A stretch of 6,539 nucleotides of DNA from Microbacteriaceae bacterium (lineage in GTDB: Bacteria > Actinomycetota > Actinomycetes > Actinomycetales > Microbacteriaceae), in contig JAJAZI010000319.1 of assembly GCA_026785785.1 (NCBI GenBank), positions 1 to 6,539 of the forward strand, read 5' to 3'. Both the position numbers and the translations under genes were made by a program. Numbering within the stretch: position 1 is the first letter of the stretch; the number at the start of each line of letters is the position of its first letter. This document shows, in pieces, positions 1 through 5,959 of the stretch. Under the pieces are notes generated by a model that saw only the letters and a list, made by a program, of their open reading frames with translations, searched no databases and was not told where the DNA came from.

Positions 1-782
1 AGGCCGTGGCCGGCGTCGGCGTAGCGGATGCTGCCGGAATCGGCATCCAGCCTCGCGTGGAACAGGGTCACGAAGGCACCGGCCTGCTCAAGGTCGGAGG
101 CGAGCAACGTGGCCGCGGCGACTACCGCGAGGCTCATGTCTCTCTCGCGGACAGCGGATCGCAGCACGGCGCGCACGGTCGCGGCGATGATCGCGGCGCC
201 GATTCCCTTGCCCATCACGTCGGCGAGAGAGAAGACGGCCCCGCCATCTACGGGATACCAGTCGAAAAAGTCTCCACCGACCGCCCGCGCGGGAGCGCAG
301 CCGCCGACAAGCTGGTAGCCGGGAAGGTTGACGAGCTGCGCCGGGAGCAGCCCTCGCTGCACTTCCGCCGCCCGGCCGAGCTCGTTGTTCGCCGCCTGGC
401 TCGTGCGCCACCGCGCCGCGAGATTCAGCACCGTCGCGGCGAGCTGTGCGGATGTGACCGGCTTCGTCAAGAACTCGTCGGCCTCGCTGCGGAACGACTG
501 CATCGCGTACTCGAGCGACACGTGGGCCGTCATGACGACGACCGGTAGCCCTGGATGCGCGCCGCGCAGCTGCGTGATCAGCTCGAAGCCCGTCATGCCC
601 GGCATCTCGATGTCGGTGACAACAACATCCGGGAGGAAGTCGGCGGCGGCGGCGGCAACCTGCTGCGGATTGTTCACCGCCCGCACGCGGCATCCGGCCC
701 GCTTCTCGAGGACGATCCGCGTGTACTCTGCCACGTCTGGGTCGTCGTCGATGACCAGTACCCGATACGCGTCATCAATCAC
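1..782 (-). CDS. Response regulator with C-terminal PP2C/SpoIIE-type serine phosphatase, cut by left edge
   Basis: I translated this from the minus strand; 260 codons are visible and the C-terminus lies outside the window. Residues 6-120 form a receiver domain: acidic pocket IDDD at 11-14, phospho-acceptor Asp57 in VVVTDIEMPGMTG, Thr85 in VVMTAH and Lys107 in FLTKPV. A short linker (about 125-150, with AEVQRGLLP) leads into a PP2C_SIG phosphatase: VGGDFFDW (metal-binding Asp171), LADVMGKGIGAA (Asp188) and DAGHG at the edge. Proteins of this RsbU/RsbP-like class dephosphorylate an STAS anti-anti-sigma factor to release a sigma factor; here a histidine kinase would set the activity through Asp57. 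The substrate here is unknown because no STAS, anti-sigma or kinase gene is visible. The start is GTG at 782: no ATG precedes residue 60 in this frame, the receiver fold begins about five residues in, and a GGGGGG run lies 5 nt upstream. The membrane-protein gene lies 66 bp upstream on the same strand, so co-transcription is plausible. Confidence 0.9.
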   Translation of the reverse strand, partial: MIDDAYRVLVIDDDPDVAEYTRIVLEKRAGCRVRAVNNPQQVAAAAADFLPDVVVTDIEMPGMTGFELITQLRGAHPGLPVVVMTAHVSLEYAMQSFRSEADEFLTKPVTSAQLAATVLNLAARWRTSQAANNELGRAAEVQRGLLPAQLVNLPGYQLVGGCAPARAVGGDFFDWYPVDGGAVFSLADVMGKGIGAAIIAATVRAVLRSAVRERDMSLAVVAAATLLASDLEQAGAFVTLFHARLDADSGSIRYADAGHG

Positions 783-797
783 AGCGGCCCCCCACGA

Positions 798-819
798 TTC
801 ACCTTCCAGCTTAGGTGAA
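798..819 (-). repeat. 7-bp inverted repeat in the leader of the phosphatase gene
   Basis: TTCACCT at 798-804 and its exact reverse complement AGGTGAA at 813-819 flank an 8-nt loop. The repeat lies 15 nt upstream of the GTG start at 782, in the gap after the membrane-protein gene. On the minus-strand RNA the AGGTGA arm resembles a Shine-Dalgarno sequence, but it is about 17 nt from the GTG, which is far for direct use. It could be a small RNA hairpin or a protein-binding dyad. There is no T-run, so it does not look like an intrinsic terminator. Confidence 0.4.
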
Positions 820-848
820 GCCGCGCCGGATCGAGCGAGACGTGCCGG

Positions 849-1334
849 TCAGGCGGCGGAGTCCAGGTGCGCGTCGCGCTTCCCAGCCGCCCGGGTCCTG
901 GGCCAGGCGATGCGGATGCTCGCGCCGGCGACCAGCCCGCTCCACAGCATCCAGGCGACCGAGCCGACGGCATCGATGACCGCCAGTGACTGAACGCCCT
1001 CCCGTCCGCCGACAAAGCTCATCGCCGAGCCGGGAAGAACGCCGACCAGCACGAACAGCCCCGAGACGAGCACGCCGCAGACGAAACCGGTCAGGGCGAC
1101 GCGGGGGAGCAGTGCGAGAACGGCCGCGATGAGGATGCCGTAGAGCGCCGCGAGGGGCACCAGGAAGTAGAAGCCTGTGAGCAGTGCTCTGGGGGCGGCC
1201 AACACCGCGTCGGTGAGGCTGGAGCCGCCGCCGATGACGAGCAGCTGGAGGATGTTCACACCCCATCCGCCGAGGAGCGACCCCACGGTCACGACGCTCG
1301 CATATACCAGGAGCCCTGCGGATCCGGTTCTCAT
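849..1334 (-). CDS. Small four-helix integral membrane protein, function unknown
   Basis: This is a 161-residue protein that I do not recognise as a named family. Four hydrophobic stretches are visible, at about residues 7-35, 52-76, 79-104 and 121-144, separated by short loops. One loop (101-118) contains GSAMSFVGGREGVQS. The C-terminal tail (144-161) is basic and probably cytoplasmic (RIAWPRTRAAGKRDAH). It has no soluble domain or catalytic motif. I chose ATG at 1334, directly before the first hydrophobic stretch. The frame stays open to an ATG at 1460, but the extra 42 residues are rich in Arg and Pro and look like non-coding sequence. No good ribosome binding site precedes 1334, so the start is the weakest point. 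The gene precedes the response-regulator/phosphatase gene on the same strand with a 66-bp gap, so it might be a membrane partner of that signalling protein; that is inference from position only. Confidence 0.72.
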   Translation of the reverse strand: MRTGSAGLLVYASVVTVGSLLGGWGVNILQLLVIGGGSSLTDAVLAAPRALLTGFYFLVPLAALYGILIAAVLALLPRVALTGFVCGVLVSGLFVLVGVLPGSAMSFVGGREGVQSLAVIDAVGSVAWMLWSGLVAGASIRIAWPRTRAAGKRDAHLDSAA

Positions 1335-1345
1335 GATGTCAGCTT

Positions 1346-1386
1346 GGCACAGCCGCTCGCCTCTCAGGGGTGCAGTGGGCTGTGCC
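1346..1386 (-). repeat. 9-bp perfect inverted repeat upstream of the membrane-protein gene
   Basis: GGCACAGCC at 1346-1354 is the exact reverse complement of GGCTGTGCC at 1378-1386. The spacer is 23 nt and contains a further small stem (CCTC/GGGG, 1360-1370). The inner edge is 11 nt from the chosen ATG at 1334, so on the minus-strand RNA it would form a hairpin just before the start codon. It could be a translational control element, a DNA operator, or part of the end of the prpE transcript. The absence of a T-run argues against a standard terminator. Confidence 0.45.
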
Positions 1387-1484
1387 CGCGCCGTGGGTGG
1401 CGAGATTGTGCTGTGGCGTCTGGCCTGGTTGTGGTCGGGGCGGGCCATGCGGGATCGCATTTTCGATAGTGACCCTCAGCGGCG

Positions 1485-1601
1485 CCTGAGCGTGAAGTTC
1501 ATTAACGAAGAGCGGTTGAGCCTGTGGCCGCAGGGGCGAACGGGTCGGGACCGGGCACGTCGCGTTCGGAGGCCGCGTATTCGGGTGACCCCTGAGCGTG
1601 A
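1485..1601. repeat. 11-bp direct repeat CCTGAGCGTGA, two copies
   Basis: The copies are at 1485-1495 and 1591-1601, 106 bp start to start, in the same orientation, inside the gene-free stretch. The first copy also overlaps a 5-bp stem-loop (CTCAG/CTGAG, 1475-1490). No function can be assigned; a pair of binding sites or chance duplication are both possible. Confidence 0.35.
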
Positions 1602-1628
1602 GTGCGACGGCGGGCCGAAGCCGACATG

Positions 1629-1644
1629 CTCGCGCGGATGCGAG
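1629..1644 (-). terminator. Weak stem-loop shortly after prpE; possible transcript end
   Basis: CTCGC at 1629-1633 pairs with GCGAG at 1640-1644 across a 6-nt loop, 20 nt past the prpE stop codon on the minus strand. It is only 5 bp long and is not followed by a T-run. It would be at best a poor or factor-assisted terminator and may be chance in GC-rich DNA. Confidence 0.2.
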
Positions 1645-1664
1645 TGCGGCCTCGGACCGCCGCC

Positions 1665-3596
1665 TCAGACCGCCGCCCGCGCCACGGTCGCCATGATGAT
1701 GTCGATGGCGGCGGGGTCGTCGATCGTCGGAGGCACGACATAGTCCTCGCCGTTCACGATCTGCCGCATCGTCTTGCGCAGGATCTTGCCCGACCGTGTC
1801 TTCGGCAGCGACTGCACGACCACGGCGTCCCTGAACGCCGCGACCGCGCCGATCTGCTCGCGCACCATCGCGACGAGCTCGGCGCCGAGCTGCTCCTCGG
1901 CAATCGTCGCCCCGCTCTTGAGCACGACGTAGCCGACCGGCTTCTGCCCCTTGATCTCGTCGTGCACCCCGATGACGGCGCACTCGGCGACGGCCGGGTG
2001 CTGCGAGAGCACCTGCTCCATCGATCCGGTTGACAGCCGGTGCCCGGCCACATTGATGATGTCGTCGGTGCGGCCCATCACGTAGAGGTAACCCTCCCGA
2101 TCGAAGTAGCCCGAGTCCCCGGTGAGGTAGTAGCCGGGGAAGGCGGACAGGTAGGTCGCGACGTACCGGTCGTCGCCGTTCCAGAGCGTCGCGAGGGTGC
2201 CGGGCGGCAGCGGCAGCTTGATCACGATGTTGCCCTCGGCCAGGTGCGGCACAGGGGTGCCGTGTTCGTCGACAATCCCGACCTGGAAGCCGGGCACCGG
2301 GAACGACGGGGAGCCCGCCCGCAGCGGCAGCTTCTCCAGCCCACGGGGACTCGCGCAGATCGCCCAGCCCGTCTCGGTCTGCCACCAGTGGTCGACGACG
2401 GGCTTCTCGAGCAGGGCAGTCGCCCACGTCCAGGTGTCCGGGTCGAGGCGCTCACCGGCGAGGAACAGCGCGTCGAGGCAGCCGAGGTCATACTGCTCGG
2501 CGAGCGTCGCGTGCGGGTCGGCCTTGCGGATCGCGCGCAGCGCCGTCGGGGCGGTGAACAGCACCTTGACCCTGTGCTCCGAAACGACGCGCCAGAACGC
2601 ACCGGCATCCGGGGTGCCCACGGGCTTGCCCTCGTACAGCACGGTCGTGGCGCCGGCGATGAGTGGCCCGTACACGATGTAGGAGTGGCCGACGACCCAG
2701 CCGACATCGCTCGCCGTCCACATCACGTCCCCCGGATGGATGTCGTAGATGTTCGCCATCGACCAGGCCATCGCGACCGCGTGCCCGCCGTTGTCGCGAA
2801 CGACGCCCTTCGGCGCACCCGTCGTGCCCGAGGTGTAGAGGATGTACAGCGGGTCGGTCGCCGCGACCCCGACGGGCGGATGCGGGGCGGCGAACGGCGA
2901 CCGCTCGTCCCAGTCCCACCACTCGGTGCCGGGGTAGCTGAACTCCGCGGCGGAGCCCGGCACCTCGGTGCGGTTCTTGACGATGACCGTGGTGACCGAG
3001 CGGCTGCTGAGGGCGAGGGCGTCGACGATCGTCGGCAGGTACTCGACCACGCGGCTCGGCTCGATGCCGCCGGATGCCGTGACGATGACCTTCGGCTGGG
3101 CGTCGTCGAGTCGTGCCGCGAGCTCCTTCGCCGCGAAGCCGCCGAACACGACGGAGTGCACGGCGCCGAGCCTCGCGCAGGCGAGCATCGCGGTGACGGC
3201 CTGCGGCATCATCGGCATGTAGATGACGACGCGGTCGCCCTTGACGACCCCGGCATCGGCGAGCACCCCGGCGAACCGCGCGACCTTGTCGAGCAGGGTC
3301 GCATAGCTGTAGCTCTTCTTCTTGCCGACGACCGGGGAGTCGTAGATGAGCGCGGCGGTCTCGCCGCGGCCGGCGAGCACGTGCCGGTCGAGCGCGTTGA
3401 AGCAGGTGTTCATGACGCCGTCGGGGAACCACCGGTAGAGCGGGGCGTCGGTGTCGTCGAGCGCGACCGTCGGCGGGGTGTCCCAGTCGATTGCGCTCGC
3501 CGCGTCGAGCCAGAACCGCTCCGGCTCCCGCTCGCTGCGAGCCACGCTCTGTCGGTAGGCTCCGGACGCGCCCGGGCCGCTGCTGCTGTTCTCCAT
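1665..3596 (-). CDS. prpE: Propionyl-CoA synthetase (AMP-forming, acyl-CoA synthetase family)
   Basis: This 643-residue cytoplasmic enzyme activates propionate with ATP and CoA through a propionyl-AMP intermediate, feeding the 2-methylcitrate cycle. Using Met at 3596 as residue 1, an Acs-type N-terminal region with ALIYDSPV at 82-89 is followed by the P-loop-like YTSGTTGAPKG (254-264), WWQTETGW (404-411), the YLTGDSGYFD segment (490-499), the hinge and GRTDDIINVAGHRLS (508-522), and PKTRSGKILR (598-607) with catalytic Lys604. In this family that Lys is a known target of regulatory acylation. Length fits PrpE/Acs (about 630-650). The NTCFNALDRHV and ALIYDSPV signatures and the adjoining prp genes favour propionate over acetate; an Acs-like enzyme with mixed specificity remains possible. 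An in-frame ATG exists 15 nt upstream (3611), but GGGGAG lies 7 nt before 3596, so I chose 3596. The gene is divergent from gntR-prpD-prpB. Confidence 0.92.
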   Translation of the reverse strand: MENSSSGPGASGAYRQSVARSEREPERFWLDAASAIDWDTPPTVALDDTDAPLYRWFPDGVMNTCFNALDRHVLAGRGETAALIYDSPVVGKKKSYSYATLLDKVARFAGVLADAGVVKGDRVVIYMPMMPQAVTAMLACARLGAVHSVVFGGFAAKELAARLDDAQPKVIVTASGGIEPSRVVEYLPTIVDALALSSRSVTTVIVKNRTEVPGSAAEFSYPGTEWWDWDERSPFAAPHPPVGVAATDPLYILYTSGTTGAPKGVVRDNGGHAVAMAWSMANIYDIHPGDVMWTASDVGWVVGHSYIVYGPLIAGATTVLYEGKPVGTPDAGAFWRVVSEHRVKVLFTAPTALRAIRKADPHATLAEQYDLGCLDALFLAGERLDPDTWTWATALLEKPVVDHWWQTETGWAICASPRGLEKLPLRAGSPSFPVPGFQVGIVDEHGTPVPHLAEGNIVIKLPLPPGTLATLWNGDDRYVATYLSAFPGYYLTGDSGYFDREGYLYVMGRTDDIINVAGHRLSTGSMEQVLSQHPAVAECAVIGVHDEIKGQKPVGYVVLKSGATIAEEQLGAELVAMVREQIGAVAAFRDAVVVQSLPKTRSGKILRKTMRQIVNGEDYVVPPTIDDPAAIDIIMATVARAAV

Positions 3597-3603
3597 CGAA
3601 ATT

Positions 3604-3609
3604 CTCCCC
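3604..3609 (-). promoter_or_regulatory. Ribosome binding site that decides the prpE start
   Basis: GGGGAG on the minus strand ends 7 nt before the ATG at 3596. The alternative ATG at 3611 would place this site inside the gene and has only a poorer GGCGAG before it. The shorter start is therefore preferred. Confidence 0.7.
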
Positions 3610-3630
3610 ATCGAGACTCGCCGAATTCAA

Positions 3631-3642
3631 CTGTGTATACAG
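3631..3642. promoter_or_regulatory. Candidate GntR operator O1, prpE-proximal
   Basis: TGTATACA (3634-3641) is a perfect 8-bp palindrome, embedded in CTGTGTATACAG. It lies 37 nt upstream of the prpE ATG at 3596. TGT-N2-ACA-type palindromes are typical recognition sites for FCD-type GntR regulators, and this one is next to such a gene. Binding here would block a -10 box formed by the same bases. Confidence 0.65.
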
Positions 3643-3696
3643 AAAGTTGCTAAAGTATGGCACATTCTGGTGGTTCTGCCGATATGGTCGGAGCAC

Positions 3697-3704
3697 TGTA
3701 TACA
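3697..3704. promoter_or_regulatory. Candidate GntR operator O2, gntR-proximal
   Basis: This is a second exact copy of the TGTATACA palindrome, 22 nt upstream of the gntR ATG at 3727. Its centre is 63 bp from that of O1, close to six helical turns, so two dimers would sit on the same face of the DNA. Binding here would give autoregulation of gntR and control of prpD-prpB. Confidence 0.65.
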
Positions 3705-3716
3705 TTTGTCGCGGTT

Positions 3717-3722
3717 GGAGGT
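3717..3722 (+). promoter_or_regulatory. Ribosome binding site fixing the gntR start
   Basis: GGAGGT lies 4 nt before the ATG at 3727. The same frame stays open to an earlier ATG at 3670, but that extension would run through operator O2 and this site, and its residues resemble no GntR N-terminus. The start at 3727 is therefore well supported. Confidence 0.85.
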
Positions 3723-3726
3723 AAGT

Positions 3727-4383
3727 ATGGCGGTGCCCGCACGCGCCAGTAATCGGGCCTACCTCGCCCTTCGCGGCGAGATCATCGACTGGGAGCTCCC
3801 GCCGGGCAGCATTCTCGGCGAGGTCGAGCAGGCATCGCGGCTCGGGGTGTCCCGCACCCCGGTGCGCGAGGCCCTCGCCCGGCTCACCGCCGACGGCCTC
3901 GTCGCGGCCCAGGCGGGCAGAGGGCTCGTCGTCACCGACATCTCGATCGACAACATCCGCGAACTCTTCGAGGTGCGCGAGGCGCTCGAGATGCAGGCCG
4001 CCCGGCTCGCCGCTCGCCGCGGCGACAGCGCCGTGTTCGCGGCCCTCGAGCGGGAGTTCGTCGCAGTGCCCGACCTGCTCGAGCGCGACGATCCCGCCCG
4101 GCACGCCTACTACGGGCTCGTTCAGCGTTTCGATGAGGCGATGGATGACGCCGCAGCCAACACCTACCTCGTCACCGCGCTGCGCAGCCTGCGCACCCAC
4201 CTCGTGCGCGTGCGCCGCCTCGCGAAGGACAACCCGGCGCGGCTCTCGGCTGCAGCATCCGAGCATTTGCTCATTGTGCGGGCCGTCGTCTCCGGCGACG
4301 CCGACCTCGCCGCCCATGCCACCCACGTGCACCTCCACCACGCCCTCGCGAGCGCACTCGGGTCGACCGAGCCCGCCCCCTGA
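3727..4383 (+). CDS. GntR-family (FadR/FCD subfamily) regulator of the prp locus
   Basis: This 218-residue cytoplasmic DNA-binding protein has an N-terminal winged helix-turn-helix at about residues 10-70 (recognition segment [15 protein letters not shown], 36-50; wing AQAGRGLVV, 61-69) and an FCD ligand-binding domain from about 76 to 210 ([16 protein letters not shown], 81-96). In most FCD proteins a metal site is built from a D-x3-H pair and two later His. Here His180 (SEHLLIV) and His202 (HVHLHH) align, but the D-x3-H pair reads Val132 and Asp136. The position between divergent prpE and prpD, with two matching palindromes in the spacer, makes it the likely local regulator, probably a repressor relieved by a propionate-derived effector such as 2-methylcitrate; the effector and the sign of control are inferred. 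GntR-type regulators of prp genes are known in some proteobacteria, while mycobacteria and corynebacteria use an unrelated PrpR type. The prpD start is 58 nt downstream. Confidence 0.93.
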   Translation: MAVPARASNRAYLALRGEIIDWELPPGSILGEVEQASRLGVSRTPVREALARLTADGLVAAQAGRGLVVTDISIDNIRELFEVREALEMQAARLAARRGDSAVFAALEREFVAVPDLLERDDPARHAYYGLVQRFDEAMDDAAANTYLVTALRSLRTHLVRVRRLAKDNPARLSAAASEHLLIVRAVVSGDADLAAHATHVHLHHALASALGSTEPAP

Positions 4384-4387
4384 CACA

Positions 4388-4403
4388 CGCGCTGAAACGC
4401 GCG
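4388..4403 (+). repeat. GC-rich 5-bp hairpin just after the gntR stop
   Basis: CGCGC at 4388-4392 pairs with GCGCG at 4399-4403 around the loop TGAAAC, starting 4 nt after the stop codon. No T-run follows, so read-through into prpD is expected. It might protect or separate the two messages, or may be chance. Confidence 0.3.
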
Positions 4404-4441
4404 CACGACCCGCCAGATCTCTCCACCGAAAGGAACCACCC

Positions 4442-5959
4442 GTGCAGCTCCATCACGTTCGAGTCCACCGCAGCGACGAGAATCTCGCCCGGCAGGACCA
4501 ACTCGCCTGGAAGATCGCCGAGGTCGCCGTCGACCCGGTCGAGGTCACACCGGAGGTGACCGAGATGGTGATCAATCGCTTCATCGACAACGCCGCCGTC
4601 GCGACGGCCTCGCTCACACGCGGCCCGGTAGTGGCCGCACGCAGCCAAGCCGCGGCGCATCCGGTGTCGACCGGCGGCGCGGGATCGAGCGTCTTCGGAC
4701 TCGGCGAACGCCACAGCCCCGAGTGGGCGGCCTGGGCCAACGGTGTCGCCGTGCGCGAACTCGACTACCACGACACCTTCCTCGCGGCCGAGTACTCGCA
4801 CCCCGGCGACAACATCCCGCCGATCCTCGCGGTCGCCCAGCACCTCGGCTGCGACGGGCTGGCGCTCGTGCGCGGCGTCGTCACCGGTTACGAGGTGCAG
4901 GTCGACCTCGTCAAGGCGATCAGCCTGCACAAGCACAAGATCGACCACGTCGCCCACCTCGGCCCGAGCGCCGCCGCGGGAATCGGCACGATGCTCGGCC
5001 TGCCCACCGAGACGATCTTCCAGGCCATCGGCCAGGCGCTGCACACGACGACGGCCACGCGGCAGTCGCGCAAGGGCGAGATCTCCAGCTGGAAGGCGCA
5101 CGCCCCGGCCTTCGCGGGAAAGATGGCCGTCGAGGCGGTCGACCGGGCGATGCGCGGCCAGACGAGCCCCACCCCGATCTACGAGGGGGAGGACGGCGTA
5201 ATCGCCTGGCTCCTCGACGGGCCGGATGCCGCCTACGAGGTGCCGCTGCCGACACGCGGCGAAGCCAAGGCCGGCATCCTCGACACCTACACAAAGGAGC
5301 ACTCGGCCGAGTACCAGGCCCAGGCGCTCATCGACCTCGCCCGGCGCTTGCATGAGAACCATCCCGAGCTGCGCGACGGGCGCCGGATCGACGCCGTCGT
5401 GATCCACACTTCGCACCACACGCACAACGTCATCGGCTCCGGCGCGAACGACCCGCAGAAGTACGACCCGTCCGCGAGCCGCGAGACCCTCGACCACTCG
5501 ATCCCGTACATCTTCACGGTCGCGCTGCAGGACGGCGAGTGGCACCACGAGCGCTCCTATGCCCCCGAACGTGCGGGGCGGCCGGACACGGTGGCCCTCT
5601 GGCAGCGGGTAACGACCGCGGAGGATGCCGAGTGGACGCGCCGCTACCACTCCACCGAACCGGCCGAGAAGGCGTTCGGCGGGCGGGTCGAAATCACCCT
5701 TGACGACGGCACCCTGATCGTCGACGAGATCGCCGTCGCGGACGCGCATCCGCTCGGCGCCCGCCCCTTCGCCCGGGAGCAGTACCTGACCAAATTCCGC
5801 ACCCTCGCCGACGGCGTGCTCGAGCAGGCCGAGGCCGAGCGGTTCCTCGAGCTCGTGCAGCGGCTGCCGCAGCTGACCCCGGCGGAGCTGGGCGGACTCA
5901 GCCTGATGCCGCGCGCGGGCCTGTTCGACTCGATCACCGCCCCGAAGGGACTCTTCTGA
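4442..5959 (+). CDS. prpD: 2-methylcitrate dehydratase (MmgE/PrpD family)
   Basis: This 505-residue cytoplasmic enzyme removes water from 2-methylcitrate to give 2-methyl-cis-aconitate, the second step of the cycle after methylcitrate synthase; some PrpD proteins also catalyse rehydration. Family signatures are clear: [10 protein letters not shown] (43-52), the hallmark [21 protein letters not shown] (107-127), [14 protein letters not shown] (169-182) in the helical domain, and [12 protein letters not shown] (215-226) near the active-site cleft. A smaller C-terminal domain follows. It is slightly longer than the enterobacterial enzyme (about 483) and matches the length usual in actinobacteria. 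I chose GTG at 4442: GAAAGGA at 4428-4434 gives a 7-nt spacing and the N-terminus ([18 protein letters not shown]) fits the family. The same frame stays open back to 4133, but that part overlaps gntR in another frame and is not protein-like. The stop shares one base with the prpB start. Asp codons are 28 GAC to 2 GAT, and both GAT lie in GGATGCC. Confidence 0.95.
   Translation: MQLHHVRVHRSDENLARQDQLAWKIAEVAVDPVEVTPEVTEMVINRFIDNAAVATASLTRGPVVAARSQAAAHPVSTGGAGSSVFGLGERHSPEWAAWANGVAVRELDYHDTFLAAEYSHPGDNIPPILAVAQHLGCDGLALVRGVVTGYEVQVDLVKAISLHKHKIDHVAHLGPSAAAGIGTMLGLPTETIFQAIGQALHTTTATRQSRKGEISSWKAHAPAFAGKMAVEAVDRAMRGQTSPTPIYEGEDGVIAWLLDGPDAAYEVPLPTRGEAKAGILDTYTKEHSAEYQAQALIDLARRLHENHPELRDGRRIDAVVIHTSHHTHNVIGSGANDPQKYDPSASRETLDHSIPYIFTVALQDGEWHHERSYAPERAGRPDTVALWQRVTTAEDAEWTRRYHSTEPAEKAFGGRVEITLDDGTLIVDEIAVADAHPLGARPFAREQYLTKFRTLADGVLEQAEAERFLELVQRLPQLTPAELGGLSLMPRAGLFDSITAPKGLF

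Larger units (their letters stand above)
1335..1664. other. Intergenic region without a gene, rich in short dyads
   Basis: This 330-bp gap lies between the end of prpE and the start of the membrane-protein gene, both on the minus strand. I see no convincing gene: the open frames here are extensions or shadows of the neighbours. It holds a 9-bp inverted repeat at 1346-1386, an 11-bp direct repeat (1485-1495 and 1591-1601), and several 5-bp stem-loops (1447-1460, 1475-1490, 1629-1644). On the minus strand it also has GGC-TTCG-GCC (1613-1622), a UUCG-type tetraloop on a 3-bp stem. None has a T-run in the minus direction, so no intrinsic terminator for prpE is clear. The less GC-rich patches at 1458-1474 and 1494-1510 are where a promoter for the membrane-protein gene could sit, but I cannot name -35 and -10 boxes with confidence. 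Confidence 0.6.
3597..3726. promoter_or_regulatory. Divergent prpE / gntR-prpD-prpB control region
   Basis: This 130-bp spacer between divergent starts is clearly more AT-rich than its surroundings. It contains two TGTATACA palindromes. Because that 8-mer contains TATACA on both strands, each copy could double as a -10 box: for prpE on the minus strand (3634-3639) and for gntR on the plus strand (3699-3704). Those positions would give leaders of roughly 30 nt and 15 nt. No clear -35 box lies at the right distance in either direction, so the promoters themselves are inferred. A small dyad CCGA/TCGG (3679-3691) sits between the operators. Confidence 0.6.

Noticed and set aside
88..693. Minus-strand open frame of 201 codons in another frame over the response regulator
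   Set aside because: The frame beginning with GTG at 782 carries receiver and PP2C motifs in the right order; this one is Arg-rich and motif-free.
1447..1464. Stem ATGCG/CGCAT followed by TTTT on the plus strand, terminator-like
   Set aside because: Only a 5-bp stem with a 4-nt T-run, and no plus-strand gene ends nearby; both flanking genes are on the minus strand.
1665..3596. Acetyl-CoA synthetase (Acs) as the name for the synthetase
   Set aside because: The core motifs are shared, but NTCFNALDRHV and ALIYDSPV together with the prpD/prpB neighbours favour PrpE. Dual activity is not excluded.
2040..3653. Long plus-strand open frame (537 codons) opposite prpE
   Set aside because: It lies antisense to a clear PrpE with all family motifs, and its product is rich in Arg, Gly and Asp with no recognisable domain. 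Long antisense frames are expected in DNA this GC-rich.
2488..4386. Long minus-strand open frame (632 codons) spanning gntR and part of prpE
   Set aside because: It crosses the divergent promoter region and runs antisense to gntR and out of frame through prpE. Its composition is low-complexity Arg/Gly/Ala.
4133..4441. Upstream extension of the prpD frame
   Set aside because: It overlaps the gntR C-terminus in another frame, reads as Ser/Pro/Thr/Cys-rich noise, and a good ribosome binding site supports GTG at 4442.
4271..5749. Minus-strand open frame (492 codons) opposite prpD
   Set aside because: It is antisense to a full-length PrpD with strong family motifs and has no domain of its own.
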